A stretch of DNA of 51,243 bases, taken from contig JAJPJM010000174.1 of the NCBI GenBank assembly GCA_021324235.1, forward strand, positions 1 to 51,243, written 5' to 3'. The stretch comes from Verrucomicrobiota bacterium (GTDB lineage: Bacteria; Verrucomicrobiota; Verrucomicrobiia; Limisphaerales; UBA11358). Below the pieces are notes generated by a model, which was not told the origin of the DNA, did not search any database, and worked only from the letters and a program-made list of their open reading frames with translations. The position numbers were made by a program, and so were the translations under genes. Numbering within the stretch: position 1 is the stretch's first letter; each line of letters opens with the position of its first letter. This document shows positions 35,348 to 44,895 of the stretch, piece by piece.

Positions 35348-36389
35348 GCTTTCGCGGGTTGCCAATTCGCTTTACTGGATGTCGCGTTATATCGAACGCG
35401 CCGAAAACATCGCGCGCATCGTGGATGTGAATTTGCAGATGCTGCTGGATCTTCGGAACCTGGATGAAGAGCGTCTGGCGCAACATTGGCTGCCGATCGT
35501 CGAGACGACCGGCGACGAGACACAATTTTTTCAGCTTCACAAAAAGGCCACCGGCCAGGCCGTCACGGAATTTCTCGTGTTTCAAACGGAGAACCCCAAT
35601 TCCCTCGTTTCCGCCATCTGCCAGGCGCGCGAAAATGCCCGCATGATCCGCGACCAGATTACGATTGAGTTCTGGGAGGAATTGAACCGGCTTTACTGGT
35701 TCGTGAAGACGCCGGAAGCGCGGCGGATTTGGAAGGAAAGCCCCAGCGAGTTCTTCCAGCAGGTCAAAAACAGCTCGTTACACCTGATTGGCCTCGGTTA
35801 CGCGACGCTGCTGCGCAACGAAGGCTGGTGGTTTGTACAGATCGGAAAATTCTTGGAACGCGCCGACAAAACGTCGCGCATTCTCGACTTGCGTTCGGGG
35901 GCATTGCCGGAGAAGGGCGCGCCGGAGGCGGCCGGCCAGCCCGAAGCGTTGGAGTGGTCGGCCATCCTGCATTCCTGCAGCGCCTGGGACGCCTACAAAA
36001 CGTTGCACGGCGCGGAGGTGCATCCGCGCGGCGTTGTGGAATTTCTTTTGTTCAACGACGATTTTCCAAGGTCGGCGCGCTTTTGCGTCGGCCAGTTGAA
36101 CCACGCATTGCGCCGCATCTCCGGCGTGCCGGACGGCCGCTTTTGCAATGATGCCGAGAAACTGGCCGGGCGGCTGGTCGCGGAATTGCAGTTCAGCACC
36201 GTGGATGAAATTTTTGGTCGGGGCCTGCATCTTTACCTCGATCAATTGCAGTCCAAGCTCAATGACATCGGTGCGGCGCTGTTCGACGCCTACATTTTCC
36301 AACAGTTCAACAATCTGGAGGACGAAATCATGGTTCAACAGGAGGAGCAACAACAACAGTCCCGAACCATTCGCAAAACCCATTTATGA
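35346..36389 (+). CDS. Alpha-E domain protein (DUF403)
   Basis: This is an all-helical 347-residue protein of the alpha-E family, found almost always next to circularly permuted ATP-grasp and transglutaminase-like genes. The family start 'MLSRVANSLYWMSRYIERAENIARIVDVN' is exact, with the conserved 'W..RY.ERAEN.AR' pattern. 'CQARENARMIRDQIT' and 'GWWFVQIGKFLERADKTSRILDL' follow. Its biochemical role is unknown; it is presumed to assist the ATP-grasp partner. Its stop overlaps the phosphofructokinase start (ATGA at 36386-36389). The start lies inside the heptamer hairpin, which could dampen its translation. Confidence 0.88.
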   Translation: MLSRVANSLYWMSRYIERAENIARIVDVNLQMLLDLRNLDEERLAQHWLPIVETTGDETQFFQLHKKATGQAVTEFLVFQTENPNSLVSAICQARENARMIRDQITIEFWEELNRLYWFVKTPEARRIWKESPSEFFQQVKNSSLHLIGLGYATLLRNEGWWFVQIGKFLERADKTSRILDLRSGALPEKGAPEAAGQPEALEWSAILHSCSAWDAYKTLHGAEVHPRGVVEFLLFNDDFPRSARFCVGQLNHALRRISGVPDGRFCNDAEKLAGRLVAELQFSTVDEIFGRGLHLYLDQLQSKLNDIGAALFDAYIFQQFNNLEDEIMVQQEEQQQQSRTIRKTHL

Positions 36390-37780
36390 AACGCATCGGC
36401 ATCCTGACCGCCGGCGGCGACACGCCCGCCCTGAACGCCACCATTCACGGCGCGGTGGTGCGCGCGAACCAGCTCAAGGTCGAAATCGTCGGCCTCATCA
36501 AGGGATTCAACTGCCTGTTCAACCCGCGCGTGCCGCACGTTCACCTTAACCCGCTGTTTCAGGAAATTCCCGAGCTCGATCCCACCAAAGGCGGCACGCT
36601 CATCGGTTCGTCCCGGGATTATGTCGATCCCGACAATAAAAATGACCTCGACCTGGTCGAATCGCGGTTGAAAAAGCTCGGGATCGAGGGGCTGATCTGT
36701 ATTGGTGGCGACGGCACGCTCAACGGCCTGCAACCGCTGGCCGAGCGCCTGCCCGCCGTGCTGGCCCCCAAGACCATTGATAACGACCTGGGTTTGAATT
36801 ATCCCAGCGAACCGGACGAGTGGGTGCGGGTGAACGATGCCGCGGCCAAACGTGGTTATCGTTACAAGCAGGTTCCGGCCACCGAAACCTTCGATCTCGA
36901 CCACATCGTTAATTATGCCACGCCCGGCTATACGACGGCGGTTTATGTGTCCGCGGGTGGCGTGGAGCGCATCCGCACGACGGCCGAAAGCCACCGGCGC
37001 ATCGCCATCATCGAAGTCATGGGCCGCCATTCCGGTTACATTGCGCTCGGCACGGCCTACGGCCAGCCGGACATCATTCTCATTCCGGAACATCCGCTCG
37101 ACCTCGAACATCTCGTCCACCGCGTCAAACATATTTACGACCTCCAGAAAAACGTCGTCATTGTCTGCGGCGAAGGCATCGTGGACGAGCAGGGCCGGGA
37201 ACTGGGCGCGGAAACGAAATCCACCGACCCTTCCGGCAACGTCGTGCTCAGCGGCGCGGCGGACGCGCTGCGCAACAAGCTGGTCCAGATGATCGGCGAC
37301 CGCTATTTCCAGCTGTATCGCCGTGGTGAATCGGCCAAGGAGGCGATCTTCACGCGCAAAGTCGGCCATACACAGCGGGGCGGGCGGCCGATCCTGTTCG
37401 ACCGGTTTTACGCCGGCTTGCTCGGCGCCAGGGCGGTGGACCTGTTGCTGGAAGGCCGCAACAACGCCGTCTCCGTTCTGCAATACAGCACGGACAAGGG
37501 TTTTCACGTTGAGGGCTACGACGCGAACCGCTTCCGCGATCGCTGGGGGCTCATTCATGCGCGCAAGCTGCATCCGGCGCTGTACGACGCGAAATTGATG
37601 AAACCGTCCCGGCTGGGCATTGATTATTTGCTGCCGATCTTCACCGACGCCATCGGCAACGACGACGCCGAGCACATGCGCTCGACCCTGTTCGATCCCG
37701 GCAACCTCGCGCAGCCCTATCACTCGATGAATACAGATGTCCACAAGCGCATCCGCTATCTGGAAACGGAGGCCGCGTGA
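36386..37780 (+). CDS. 6-phosphofructokinase, probably pyrophosphate-dependent type
   Basis: This PFKA-superfamily enzyme of 464 residues phosphorylates fructose-6-phosphate. Motifs are 'GILTAGGDTPALNATI' at the N-terminus, GGDGT at residues 107-111, PKTIDND at 128-134, 'IEVMGRHSGYIAL' and 'CGEGI'. Lysine in PKTIDND is the mark of PPi-using enzymes (ATP enzymes have Gly there), whereas the Gly of GGDGT is the ATP-type residue. The mixed pair is known in some PFK clades, so the donor is not certain. Translational coupling to the next gene (GTGA overlap), a probable PPi-type PEP carboxykinase, favours PPi. It is unexpectedly embedded between peptide-ligase-like genes. Confidence 0.82.
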   Translation: MKRIGILTAGGDTPALNATIHGAVVRANQLKVEIVGLIKGFNCLFNPRVPHVHLNPLFQEIPELDPTKGGTLIGSSRDYVDPDNKNDLDLVESRLKKLGIEGLICIGGDGTLNGLQPLAERLPAVLAPKTIDNDLGLNYPSEPDEWVRVNDAAAKRGYRYKQVPATETFDLDHIVNYATPGYTTAVYVSAGGVERIRTTAESHRRIAIIEVMGRHSGYIALGTAYGQPDIILIPEHPLDLEHLVHRVKHIYDLQKNVVIVCGEGIVDEQGRELGAETKSTDPSGNVVLSGAADALRNKLVQMIGDRYFQLYRRGESAKEAIFTRKVGHTQRGGRPILFDRFYAGLLGARAVDLLLEGRNNAVSVLQYSTDKGFHVEGYDANRFRDRWGLIHARKLHPALYDAKLMKPSRLGIDYLLPIFTDAIGNDDAEHMRSTLFDPGNLAQPYHSMNTDVHKRIRYLETEAA

Positions 37781-40700
37781 GTTCGCCCGCCAGCCTGATT
37801 CCCTACATCAACGTCAAACTGTCGTTGCTCGGTTTTCCGCCGGTGGCGACCGGCGAGGCGGCCGAGTTGGGTGACATTGTTTCCTCGCTCATCGCGCAGT
37901 ACCGGGAGAAGGAGCGATTGCTGGCCAATCACCTTTGTGCCGCCGACCAGCGGATTCAGACCTTCCTGTACGATTACCTGCAGGACGTGCCGGTCGCCAA
38001 ACTGCCGCTGCGCACGTTGACGCTGGATCGCCCCGGCATGGCGAGGGTGCTGTCGCTGCCGGTGGATCGCGATGAATTTGCCTCCAGCATTCTTAATTCC
38101 TACCGGGTCAAGCAGGGCGTGTTGCACAATCCCAAAAGTGATCGGCGCACCACCCAGGGCATCTTTCATGTGGCCGAAGGCGGCCTGCCGGTTCCTGACG
38201 ATAAAATCGGCGTGCCCAAGCCGGTCTTCGGGAAGCTGTTGAATCTCGCCTTCAATCCACCCCGCGAAATCATGCGCCTGCCGTTCACCGCCACGCAGCC
38301 GCAACCCGCCGAGTGTTTTGTTTCGTTGTTGCTCCGGCCCGTGGTCTGCCCTGAAGTGCCCGGTTTCACGCCGCAGAAGACGATGGAGATTCGCTTCTTC
38401 GCGCCGGGCAATCTCGTCAGCAACCTCGATTTCGTCGAAAACATCTTTGGCAACGGGGGTGACCCGAATCTCCCGGAAAATGACGCCGGCCTCGACACCG
38501 AACATTGGACCGGTAACACCGGTTGTGTCATCCTCGCGCCGCACCTGATCAAAATCACCAAGAAGGACGCCGGCCTGCCGCCGTGGGACAAGGCCACGGA
38601 ACGCCAGCGCCGCGACGGCATGTGCTGGAAGGACGAATGGGAATTCTACAACAACGGCGGTGCGTTCAAACTCACCTGCCGCGACGAAACCGGCGTCATC
38701 GTCACCATTATTGCGGACAACTATTTCGGTTACTGCAAGAAGGAGGTGAAGACCCAGATCAGTTACGCGGCCAATCTTTACGGCCTGTGCGAAGAAGAAC
38801 ACGCGGGCGGTGCGCTGGTTTTTCCCGCCTACGACCTCGGCGAGGAATTCAGCGGCGACCTGCACGTCCGGCGCATGGGCCATTCCTTTGCGGAGGTCAG
38901 TTCCGTCCATCGCGAGGCGATGGAGTTGAAGCCCGAGGGTTACGGAGTGGACAAAAAATATCCGGACATCATTTATGTGCCGGAGGACGCGCGTTTCGAC
39001 CTGCACAAACAAAAAGTCTTCTGGCCCGGCGGCAAGGCCGAACGTTCCATCAAACTATTGCCCGGCCGGACCTACGTGCGTCCGTCCGGCTATAAAATCC
39101 GGCTGGAAAAACCCGGCGCGAACCGTTCCTGGCGGCTGGTGGGCACCGTCGCCGAAGGCACACTCTGCCACAAACCCTGCACCGTTTCCGGCGGCGGCAA
39201 ATCGGAGATTTCCAAACCGATCACCGACGCGGTGCTCACCGGCCCGGTGTTTGTGGCGGATTTCAAAGGGGATTTTGACCAGGTGGCCGGGCTGATCGCG
39301 CGCGACTACAGCGGACGTTTCCGCGACCCGGCGCGGATTGACCAGCGTTCCATCCTCGACCCGGAACGTTCGCTCGGTTCGGTCATCAAATTGCTCATCC
39401 CCGACGAGCACGATTACAAGCCCGAATACAACGCCTGGGTGGAAACCGTGCCGCAGTACCTGCGCGAACTGGTATTCGTCGTGAAACGGTATTACAAGCC
39501 GGAATGGGGTGATCATTGGCGCGAACAGTTCAGCGTCGACATCATCAACGGCAAGCCGGCGAACGAATTGAAATGCGAGAACCGCAAGCTCGTCACCACG
39601 TATCTGCGCGTGGGTTTTGATGCCGACGGCTCCTGGCGCACGTTTGGCTTGCGCAAGGATTTCAATCCGGCGCTGAAAATCCAGGCCGAGGACGACATTA
39701 CCGCGTCGGTCGTCGTTCCGCCGGGTGTGCTCAAGGATTTGCCGGAAGTGGCCGCGGACCCGGGCGGTTCCGTGAAATTCGTTCTAAACGCCGAGGCCCG
39801 CTTGTTTCAGCGCCCGGACGACGCCATTCATCGCGGTTACGACAAGGTGACGGAAGCCGATTTTTCCCGGCCGGACAATTTCTTCTCAAACTACGAGCCG
39901 TTGCCGTCAAAGACCGCACGCGAATTGATCGAAGACGCCATCGGTTTTTATCAGTTCACCGGGCCAATGCAGTCGCTGATCAAGAGTGTGGCGGCGAATG
40001 GTGCCAGCTATTTTGTCTGTTCGGCCAATCCGCGCCTCGTGGACGGCAGGCCAACCAAGAATCCGCGGTATCTGCAAGTCCGGCCCGACCTGACCACCCC
40101 CCGTGAAAGTTATCTTGCGGAAATCGGCGCGCGATTGCGCCGCCGCCTGCCGCCAGGCCGGCCGGTGTTCAACCCTGTGGCCGGCGTGTTGCCGGGCCGC
40201 CGCAACAATCCGCCTGAGGCCGGCATCCGCTCGCTCGCGTGCTATAACCCGATTCATTACTTCGAGTTGCCGGAGCTGTTCATGGAATTCATCTGCAGCA
40301 TGACCGGCAAGTCGCCGTCCACGACGGGTGCCGGCTCGGAAGGCGCGCTCACCAAGGCGCCGTTCAATGCGCTGCCACCCATCATTGACCTGAACAACGC
40401 GCTGGTTTCGTTCATCCTCACCGGCCATCGCGCGTTCGTCACCGCCGCCGGTTACGTCGGGCCGAAGGTCCGCGTGGACCACGACGTCAGTTTGCTCGTG
40501 CCGGAAGTCTGGTGCCGCATGGCACCGGAGGAACGCGATCCCCAATGGTTGATGACCGAACGCTGCCTCGAAAAGTGCGAGGACTTTGAGCACAACGGCA
40601 AAAAGGTTCTGGCCGGCCGGCTGGGCTGGCGCATCAACGCGCGCTTCGTCCGCAATTTTTTCGGGCGCGTGTTCAATCATCCCCAGGCCGTCTTCACCGA

Positions 40701-41175
40701 GGAAATGTTGAAGCCGGAATTGCAGGGACTGGACGTTTTTGTGGACGGCATGGACAACATTGTCACGACCCAAAAGCGCGTCGCCAAAATGTATTTCGAC
40801 GACGGCAGCATTGCCCAGGCGTGTCCACCGTTGAAGGCGCTGCTGCACCTGATGCTCAACGACACGTGGGAAGGCAAAGGCCTCGACGATCCTGAATTCC
40901 GGAAGATGTTCACGCGCGAGTCGTTGCTGGCCGGTGGCTGGTATGCCGCGCGGCTGGCGGCAAAACAGAAGGTGGACCGGCAATTGTGGCGGCGCCATGT
41001 GGAATACCTGGACAAGTTTCTGAAACGCGCCAGCCACGCCGACGAGGCCGCACGCCTCGGGATTGCCGACCGGTTGTCCCGCGCGAAAAAAGTTCTGGAG
41101 CAGGTCGAGTCGCCGGCTTACCGGGAAACCCTGCGCGGTACCCTCGGCGCCGAACCCATTGAAAATTATTTATAA
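37777..41175 (+). CDS. Probable PPi-type phosphoenolpyruvate carboxykinase
   Basis: This is a 1132-residue soluble protein with a GTG start overlapping the PFK stop. It does not look like ATP- or GTP-type PEPCK. Size (about 125-130 kDa) and motifs match, from my memory of the family, the PPi-type PEPCK described in Entamoeba and Propionibacterium, which interconverts PEP + CO2 + Pi with oxaloacetate + PPi. Striking conserved-looking stretches are 'NGGDPNLPENDAGLD' (about 227-241), 'ADNYFGYCKKEVKTQISYAANL' (about 312-333), the P-loop-like 'VSGGGKSEISK' (470-480), 'EDDITAS' and 'SMTGKSPSTTGAGSEGALTK' (about 840-859). A homology search would settle it. The pairing with a PKTIDND-type PFK supports a PPi-linked glycolytic module. 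Confidence 0.62.
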   Translation: MSSPASLIPYINVKLSLLGFPPVATGEAAELGDIVSSLIAQYREKERLLANHLCAADQRIQTFLYDYLQDVPVAKLPLRTLTLDRPGMARVLSLPVDRDEFASSILNSYRVKQGVLHNPKSDRRTTQGIFHVAEGGLPVPDDKIGVPKPVFGKLLNLAFNPPREIMRLPFTATQPQPAECFVSLLLRPVVCPEVPGFTPQKTMEIRFFAPGNLVSNLDFVENIFGNGGDPNLPENDAGLDTEHWTGNTGCVILAPHLIKITKKDAGLPPWDKATERQRRDGMCWKDEWEFYNNGGAFKLTCRDETGVIVTIIADNYFGYCKKEVKTQISYAANLYGLCEEEHAGGALVFPAYDLGEEFSGDLHVRRMGHSFAEVSSVHREAMELKPEGYGVDKKYPDIIYVPEDARFDLHKQKVFWPGGKAERSIKLLPGRTYVRPSGYKIRLEKPGANRSWRLVGTVAEGTLCHKPCTVSGGGKSEISKPITDAVLTGPVFVADFKGDFDQVAGLIARDYSGRFRDPARIDQRSILDPERSLGSVIKLLIPDEHDYKPEYNAWVETVPQYLRELVFVVKRYYKPEWGDHWREQFSVDIINGKPANELKCENRKLVTTYLRVGFDADGSWRTFGLRKDFNPALKIQAEDDITASVVVPPGVLKDLPEVAADPGGSVKFVLNAEARLFQRPDDAIHRGYDKVTEADFSRPDNFFSNYEPLPSKTARELIEDAIGFYQFTGPMQSLIKSVAANGASYFVCSANPRLVDGRPTKNPRYLQVRPDLTTPRESYLAEIGARLRRRLPPGRPVFNPVAGVLPGRRNNPPEAGIRSLACYNPIHYFELPELFMEFICSMTGKSPSTTGAGSEGALTKAPFNALPPIIDLNNALVSFILTGHRAFVTAAGYVGPKVRVDHDVSLLVPEVWCRMAPEERDPQWLMTERCLEKCEDFEHNGKKVLAGRLGWRINARFVRNFFGRVFNHPQAVFTEEMLKPELQGLDVFVDGMDNIVTTQKRVAKMYFDDGSIAQACPPLKALLHLMLNDTWEGKGLDDPEFRKMFTRESLLAGGWYAARLAAKQKVDRQLWRRHVEYLDKFLKRASHADEAARLGIADRLSRAKKVLEQVESPAYRETLRGTLGAEPIENYL

Positions 41176-41358
41176 ATACGAATGAAAGACAAACCAACAA
41201 ACCTTGCCCGCATGAATAACGGCGTGCGAGCCCTGGCCCCGTTTGGTGTTCGTCAGGAGTGGGCGCAGGAAATACTTGGCCCGTTGTCGTTTTGCGCTCT
41301 GAAGCGGCATGAACGCCGTTTGCTGAGTCCGCGGTTCGCAACGTCCCTGCGCTCGTCG

Positions 41359-41372
41359 ATCGTAAATCGTAA
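41359..41372. repeat. Two ATCGTAA heptamers before the transglutaminase-DUF2126 gene
   Basis: Two tandem 7-bp units end 13 bases before the ATG at 41386. The 210-base gap 41176-41385 holds nothing else convincing; a 65-codon frame in it is not supported by any motif. Confidence 0.7.
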
Positions 41373-41385
41373 GTTGTAGATTCGA

Positions 41386-44300
41386 ATGTCCATTCACGTC
41401 GCACTCCATCACAAGACACATTACCGGTACGACCGGCTGGTGAATCTTGGTCCGCAGGTCGTCCGGCTGCGACCCGCGCCGCATTCGCGCACGCGGATTT
41501 TAAGCTATGCGCTCCGGGTCAAACCGGAGAAACACTTCATCAACTGGGCGCAGGACCCGCAGTCCAATTATCAGGCGCGCCTGGTTTTTGAACAACCCAC
41601 CCGTGAATTCCTCGTCGAAGTGGATCTGGTCGCGGAAATGGCGGTGTTGAACCCGTTTGATTTTTTCCTCGAACCGAACGCGCAAAAATTTCCCTTCACC
41701 TACGACCCGTCGCTCGATCATGAACTCGCGCCGTTTCAGCGCAAGTGCTGGCTCACGCCGAATTTTATGCGGTATCTCAATGCGTTGCGGCGCGACCTGA
41801 TCGGCGGAGTCAAAGGGCAGACCCGACAGCAGCGGTTGGAATTGCCTGAAAGCAAAAAACAGTCCACGAACGATTTCATCGTCGGCATCAACCAACGCCT
41901 GTGGAAGGATGTCAAATATACCATCCGGCTCGAACCCGGCGTGCAGACGCCGGAAGAGACACTTGCGAAATTAAGCGGTTCGTGCCGCGACTCCGCCTGG
42001 TTGCTGGTGCAGCTACTCCGTCATTTTGGTCTCGCGGCCCGCTTTGTCAGCGGCTACCTCATCCAACTCAAGCCCGACGTGAAGTCGCTCGATGGCCCGG
42101 GCGGCGCGGAAAAGGATTTCACGGATTTGCACGCGTGGTGCGAGGTTTATCTGCCCGGCGCCGGCTGGATCGGCCTCGATCCGACGAGCGGTCTGCTCGC
42201 CGGCGAAGGGCACATTCCCCTGGCCTGCACACCCGATCCCACCAGTGCTGCGCCGATTTCCGGCGGCGTGGACAAGTGTGAAACCGAATTTGCCTTTGAT
42301 ATGACCGTGACGCGCATCTACGAATCGCCGCGCGTCACGCTGCCGTATTCGGATGGGCAATGGGAAAAGATCGAGTCGCTTGGCCATGCGATTGACGCCG
42401 ATTTAAAGAAGGGCGACGTGCGCCTGACGATGGGCGGCGAGCCGACGTTCATTTCGATTGACGATCCCGATGGCCCGGAATGGAATTTTACCGCCGTTTC
42501 GCAGAAAAAGCGTATTTTGTCCGGCGAACTCATCCGGCGGTTGCGCCGCAAATTTGCGCTTGGCTCGTTGTTGCACTACGGCCAGGGGAAATGGTATCCC
42601 GGTGAACAACTTCCGCGCTGGTCGCTGGCGGCCTACTGGCGCAAGGACGGCGTGCCGATCTGGAAGGACGATTCGCTCATCGCCGATGAATCGAAGGATT
42701 ACGGTCACGGTGCGAAGGAGGCGAAGGAATTGCTCACGCGCATTTCCAAAGTCGTCGGCGCCGATCCCCAATACCTCCTGCCCGCGTACGAAGACGCGTT
42801 TTACTACCTGTGGAAGGAACGCCGCTTCCCGTCGAACGTCACACCGGAGAAATCCAATCTCAAGGACAAGCTGGAGCGTGACCGCATCACGCGTATTTTT
42901 CAGCAGGGCCCCGGTGAAGTGGTCGGTTACGCGTTGCCGATCAAGCGCGCGGGGTATCCGCCTTCGCAAAGCTCCGGCGCGACAGGTGGCAACCAACCTG
43001 GATGGATGTCGGGCGCCTGGTTTCTGCGCGACGACGACACGCTCTGGCTCATCCCCGGCGATTCGCCGATGGGCCTGCGCCTGCCGATCGATTCGATTCC
43101 GTGGGTGGCGGAAAAGGATTATCCGTGGATCCGGCAGCAGGACCCGTCGAATCCCCGATTACCGGAACTGCCGAGGGAATTTCCGTACCGGGTGCGCAAA
43201 CCGGAAACGACCGGGCAACGATTTTTGAGTGGCGGCGGTGCGCCAACACCCGTGGGCTACGGTCCCGGCCAACGCGCGCAGCAACTCGGTGAACGGGAAG
43301 AAGAGCGGGTTGAATTACCGCCGTTGCCGCCAGATTACGATCCGAACCGCCGCCCGGTGCAGGGCCAGAGCGCACCGTGGATTATCCGCACCGCGATGTG
43401 CGTCGAACCGCGCGAGGGACGGTTGCATGTTTTCATGCCGCCGGTCGCCACCACGGAGGATTACCTCGATTTGATTGCCGGCATTGAAACCGCCGTCACC
43501 GAAATGGGTACGCCGGTCATCATTGAAGGCGAGACGCCGCCGCGTGACCCGCGCCTGAACAAGCTGGCCGTCACGCCCGACCCCGGCGTCATTGAGGTGA
43601 ACCTGCATCCGAGCCACTCGTGGGATGAACTGGTCGAACGCACGACGGTACTTTACGAAGAAGCGCGCCGGACGCGGCTCGGCACGGAAAAATTCATGCT
43701 CGACGGCCGTCACACCGGCACCGGCGGCGGCAATCATATCATCATCGGCGGCGACACACCGTCGAACTCGCCGGTGCTGCGCCGGCCGGATTTGCTGCGT
43801 TCACTTATCGCCTACTGGCAGAATCATCCATCATTGAGCTGGCTCTTCAGCAGCCTGTTCATCGGCCCGACGAGCCAGGCGCCGCGCATTGACGAGGCGC
43901 GCAACGATTCGCTTTACGAACTCGAGGTCGCATTCAAGGAACTGGAACGCAACACGCAACGGTTCGGCTACACGCCGCCATGGCTCTGCGACCGCCTGTT
44001 CCGCAACCTGCTGATGGATGCCGGCGGCAACACGCATCGCGCCGAGTTCAGCATCGACAAGTTGTTCCCGCCGGAAAGCAGCGGCGGCCGGCTCGGCCTG
44101 GTCGAGATGCGCGCGTTTGAAATGCCGCCGCACGCGCGCATGAGCCTCGCGCAGCATCTGCTCCTGCGCGGCCTCGTGGCGAAATTCTGGAACGAGCCCT
44201 ACCAAAATGGCCTCGTCCGGTGGGGCACGGACATCCATGACCGCTGGATGCTGCCGCACTTTTGTGAAACGGATTTCCGGGACATCATCCGCGATTTGCG

Positions 44301-44895
44301 CGATGCCGGTTATCCGTTTGAACCCGACTGGTTCGCACCGCACTTCGAATTTCGTTTTCCGTTCATCGGCGACCTGGAACAGCGCGACATCCAGATCGAG
44401 CTTCGCACTGCGCTCGAACCATGGCACGTGCTCGGGGAGGAACCGGGCGGCGGCGGCACGGTGCGTTACGTGGACAGCTCGCTCGAACGCCTGCAGGTCA
44501 AGGCACGAGGACTCGTCGGTGACCGCTTCGCCGTCACCTGCAACGGCCGGCGCGTGCCGTTGCATCCGACCGGCACCAACGGCGAAGGGGTCGCGGGCGT
44601 CCGTTACCGCGCCTGGCAACCGCCCGAATGTTTGCAGCCGACCATTCCCTCGCACGCGCCACTGCGCTTCGATCTTTATGATACCTGGAACGGACGTTCG
44701 CTGGGTGGTTGCCAGTATCATGTCGCGCATCCCGGCGGGCGCAGCTATGAAACATTTCCCGTGAACAGCTACGAGGCCGAGTCGCGCCGGTTGGCGCGCT
44801 TTTTCCGCCACGGCCACACGGCGGGCAAAATGGAAATTCCGCCGGCGCCGGTGAATCCGGACTTTCCCTTCACCCTGGATTTACGCAATGTCTGA
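41386..44895 (+). CDS. Transglutaminase-like / DUF2126 two-domain protein
   Basis: The 1169-residue protein joins a transglutaminase-like papain-fold peptidase (about 1-330) to a DUF2126 domain (about 345-1169). The first part has the N-terminal 'HHKTHYRYDRLVNLGPQVVRLRPAP' beta region and the catalytic triad Cys200 (SGSCRDSAW), His249 (DLHAWCEVYLPGAGW) and Asp of GLDPTSG. The DUF2126 part begins at 'VRLTMGGEPTFISIDDPDG' and shows 'HPSHSWDELVERTTVLYEEARRTRLG' and 'FMLDGRHTGTGGGNHIIIGG'. This arrangement is typical of the family found with ATP-grasp and alpha-E genes. It has no signal peptide, so it acts in the cytoplasm, presumably cleaving or transferring isopeptide-type bonds. Its last bases overlap the next gene by eight. 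Confidence 0.9.
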   Translation: MSIHVALHHKTHYRYDRLVNLGPQVVRLRPAPHSRTRILSYALRVKPEKHFINWAQDPQSNYQARLVFEQPTREFLVEVDLVAEMAVLNPFDFFLEPNAQKFPFTYDPSLDHELAPFQRKCWLTPNFMRYLNALRRDLIGGVKGQTRQQRLELPESKKQSTNDFIVGINQRLWKDVKYTIRLEPGVQTPEETLAKLSGSCRDSAWLLVQLLRHFGLAARFVSGYLIQLKPDVKSLDGPGGAEKDFTDLHAWCEVYLPGAGWIGLDPTSGLLAGEGHIPLACTPDPTSAAPISGGVDKCETEFAFDMTVTRIYESPRVTLPYSDGQWEKIESLGHAIDADLKKGDVRLTMGGEPTFISIDDPDGPEWNFTAVSQKKRILSGELIRRLRRKFALGSLLHYGQGKWYPGEQLPRWSLAAYWRKDGVPIWKDDSLIADESKDYGHGAKEAKELLTRISKVVGADPQYLLPAYEDAFYYLWKERRFPSNVTPEKSNLKDKLERDRITRIFQQGPGEVVGYALPIKRAGYPPSQSSGATGGNQPGWMSGAWFLRDDDTLWLIPGDSPMGLRLPIDSIPWVAEKDYPWIRQQDPSNPRLPELPREFPYRVRKPETTGQRFLSGGGAPTPVGYGPGQRAQQLGEREEERVELPPLPPDYDPNRRPVQGQSAPWIIRTAMCVEPREGRLHVFMPPVATTEDYLDLIAGIETAVTEMGTPVIIEGETPPRDPRLNKLAVTPDPGVIEVNLHPSHSWDELVERTTVLYEEARRTRLGTEKFMLDGRHTGTGGGNHIIIGGDTPSNSPVLRRPDLLRSLIAYWQNHPSLSWLFSSLFIGPTSQAPRIDEARNDSLYELEVAFKELERNTQRFGYTPPWLCDRLFRNLLMDAGGNTHRAEFSIDKLFPPESSGGRLGLVEMRAFEMPPHARMSLAQHLLLRGLVAKFWNEPYQNGLVRWGTDIHDRWMLPHFCETDFRDIIRDLRDAGYPFEPDWFAPHFEFRFPFIGDLEQRDIQIELRTALEPWHVLGEEPGGGGTVRYVDSSLERLQVKARGLVGDRFAVTCNGRRVPLHPTGTNGEGVAGVRYRAWQPPECLQPTIPSHAPLRFDLYDTWNGRSLGGCQYHVAHPGGRSYETFPVNSYEAESRRLARFFRHGHTAGKMEIPPAPVNPDFPFTLDLRNV

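Noticed and set aside
37756-39012. 418-codon minus-strand frame over the putative PPi-PEPCK
   Set aside because: Antisense shadow; the sense frame is open for 1132 codons and overlaps PFK exactly at GTGA.
41182-41379. 65-codon frame before the transglutaminase-DUF2126 gene
   Set aside because: It has no motif or ribosome site and ends in the heptamer repeat.
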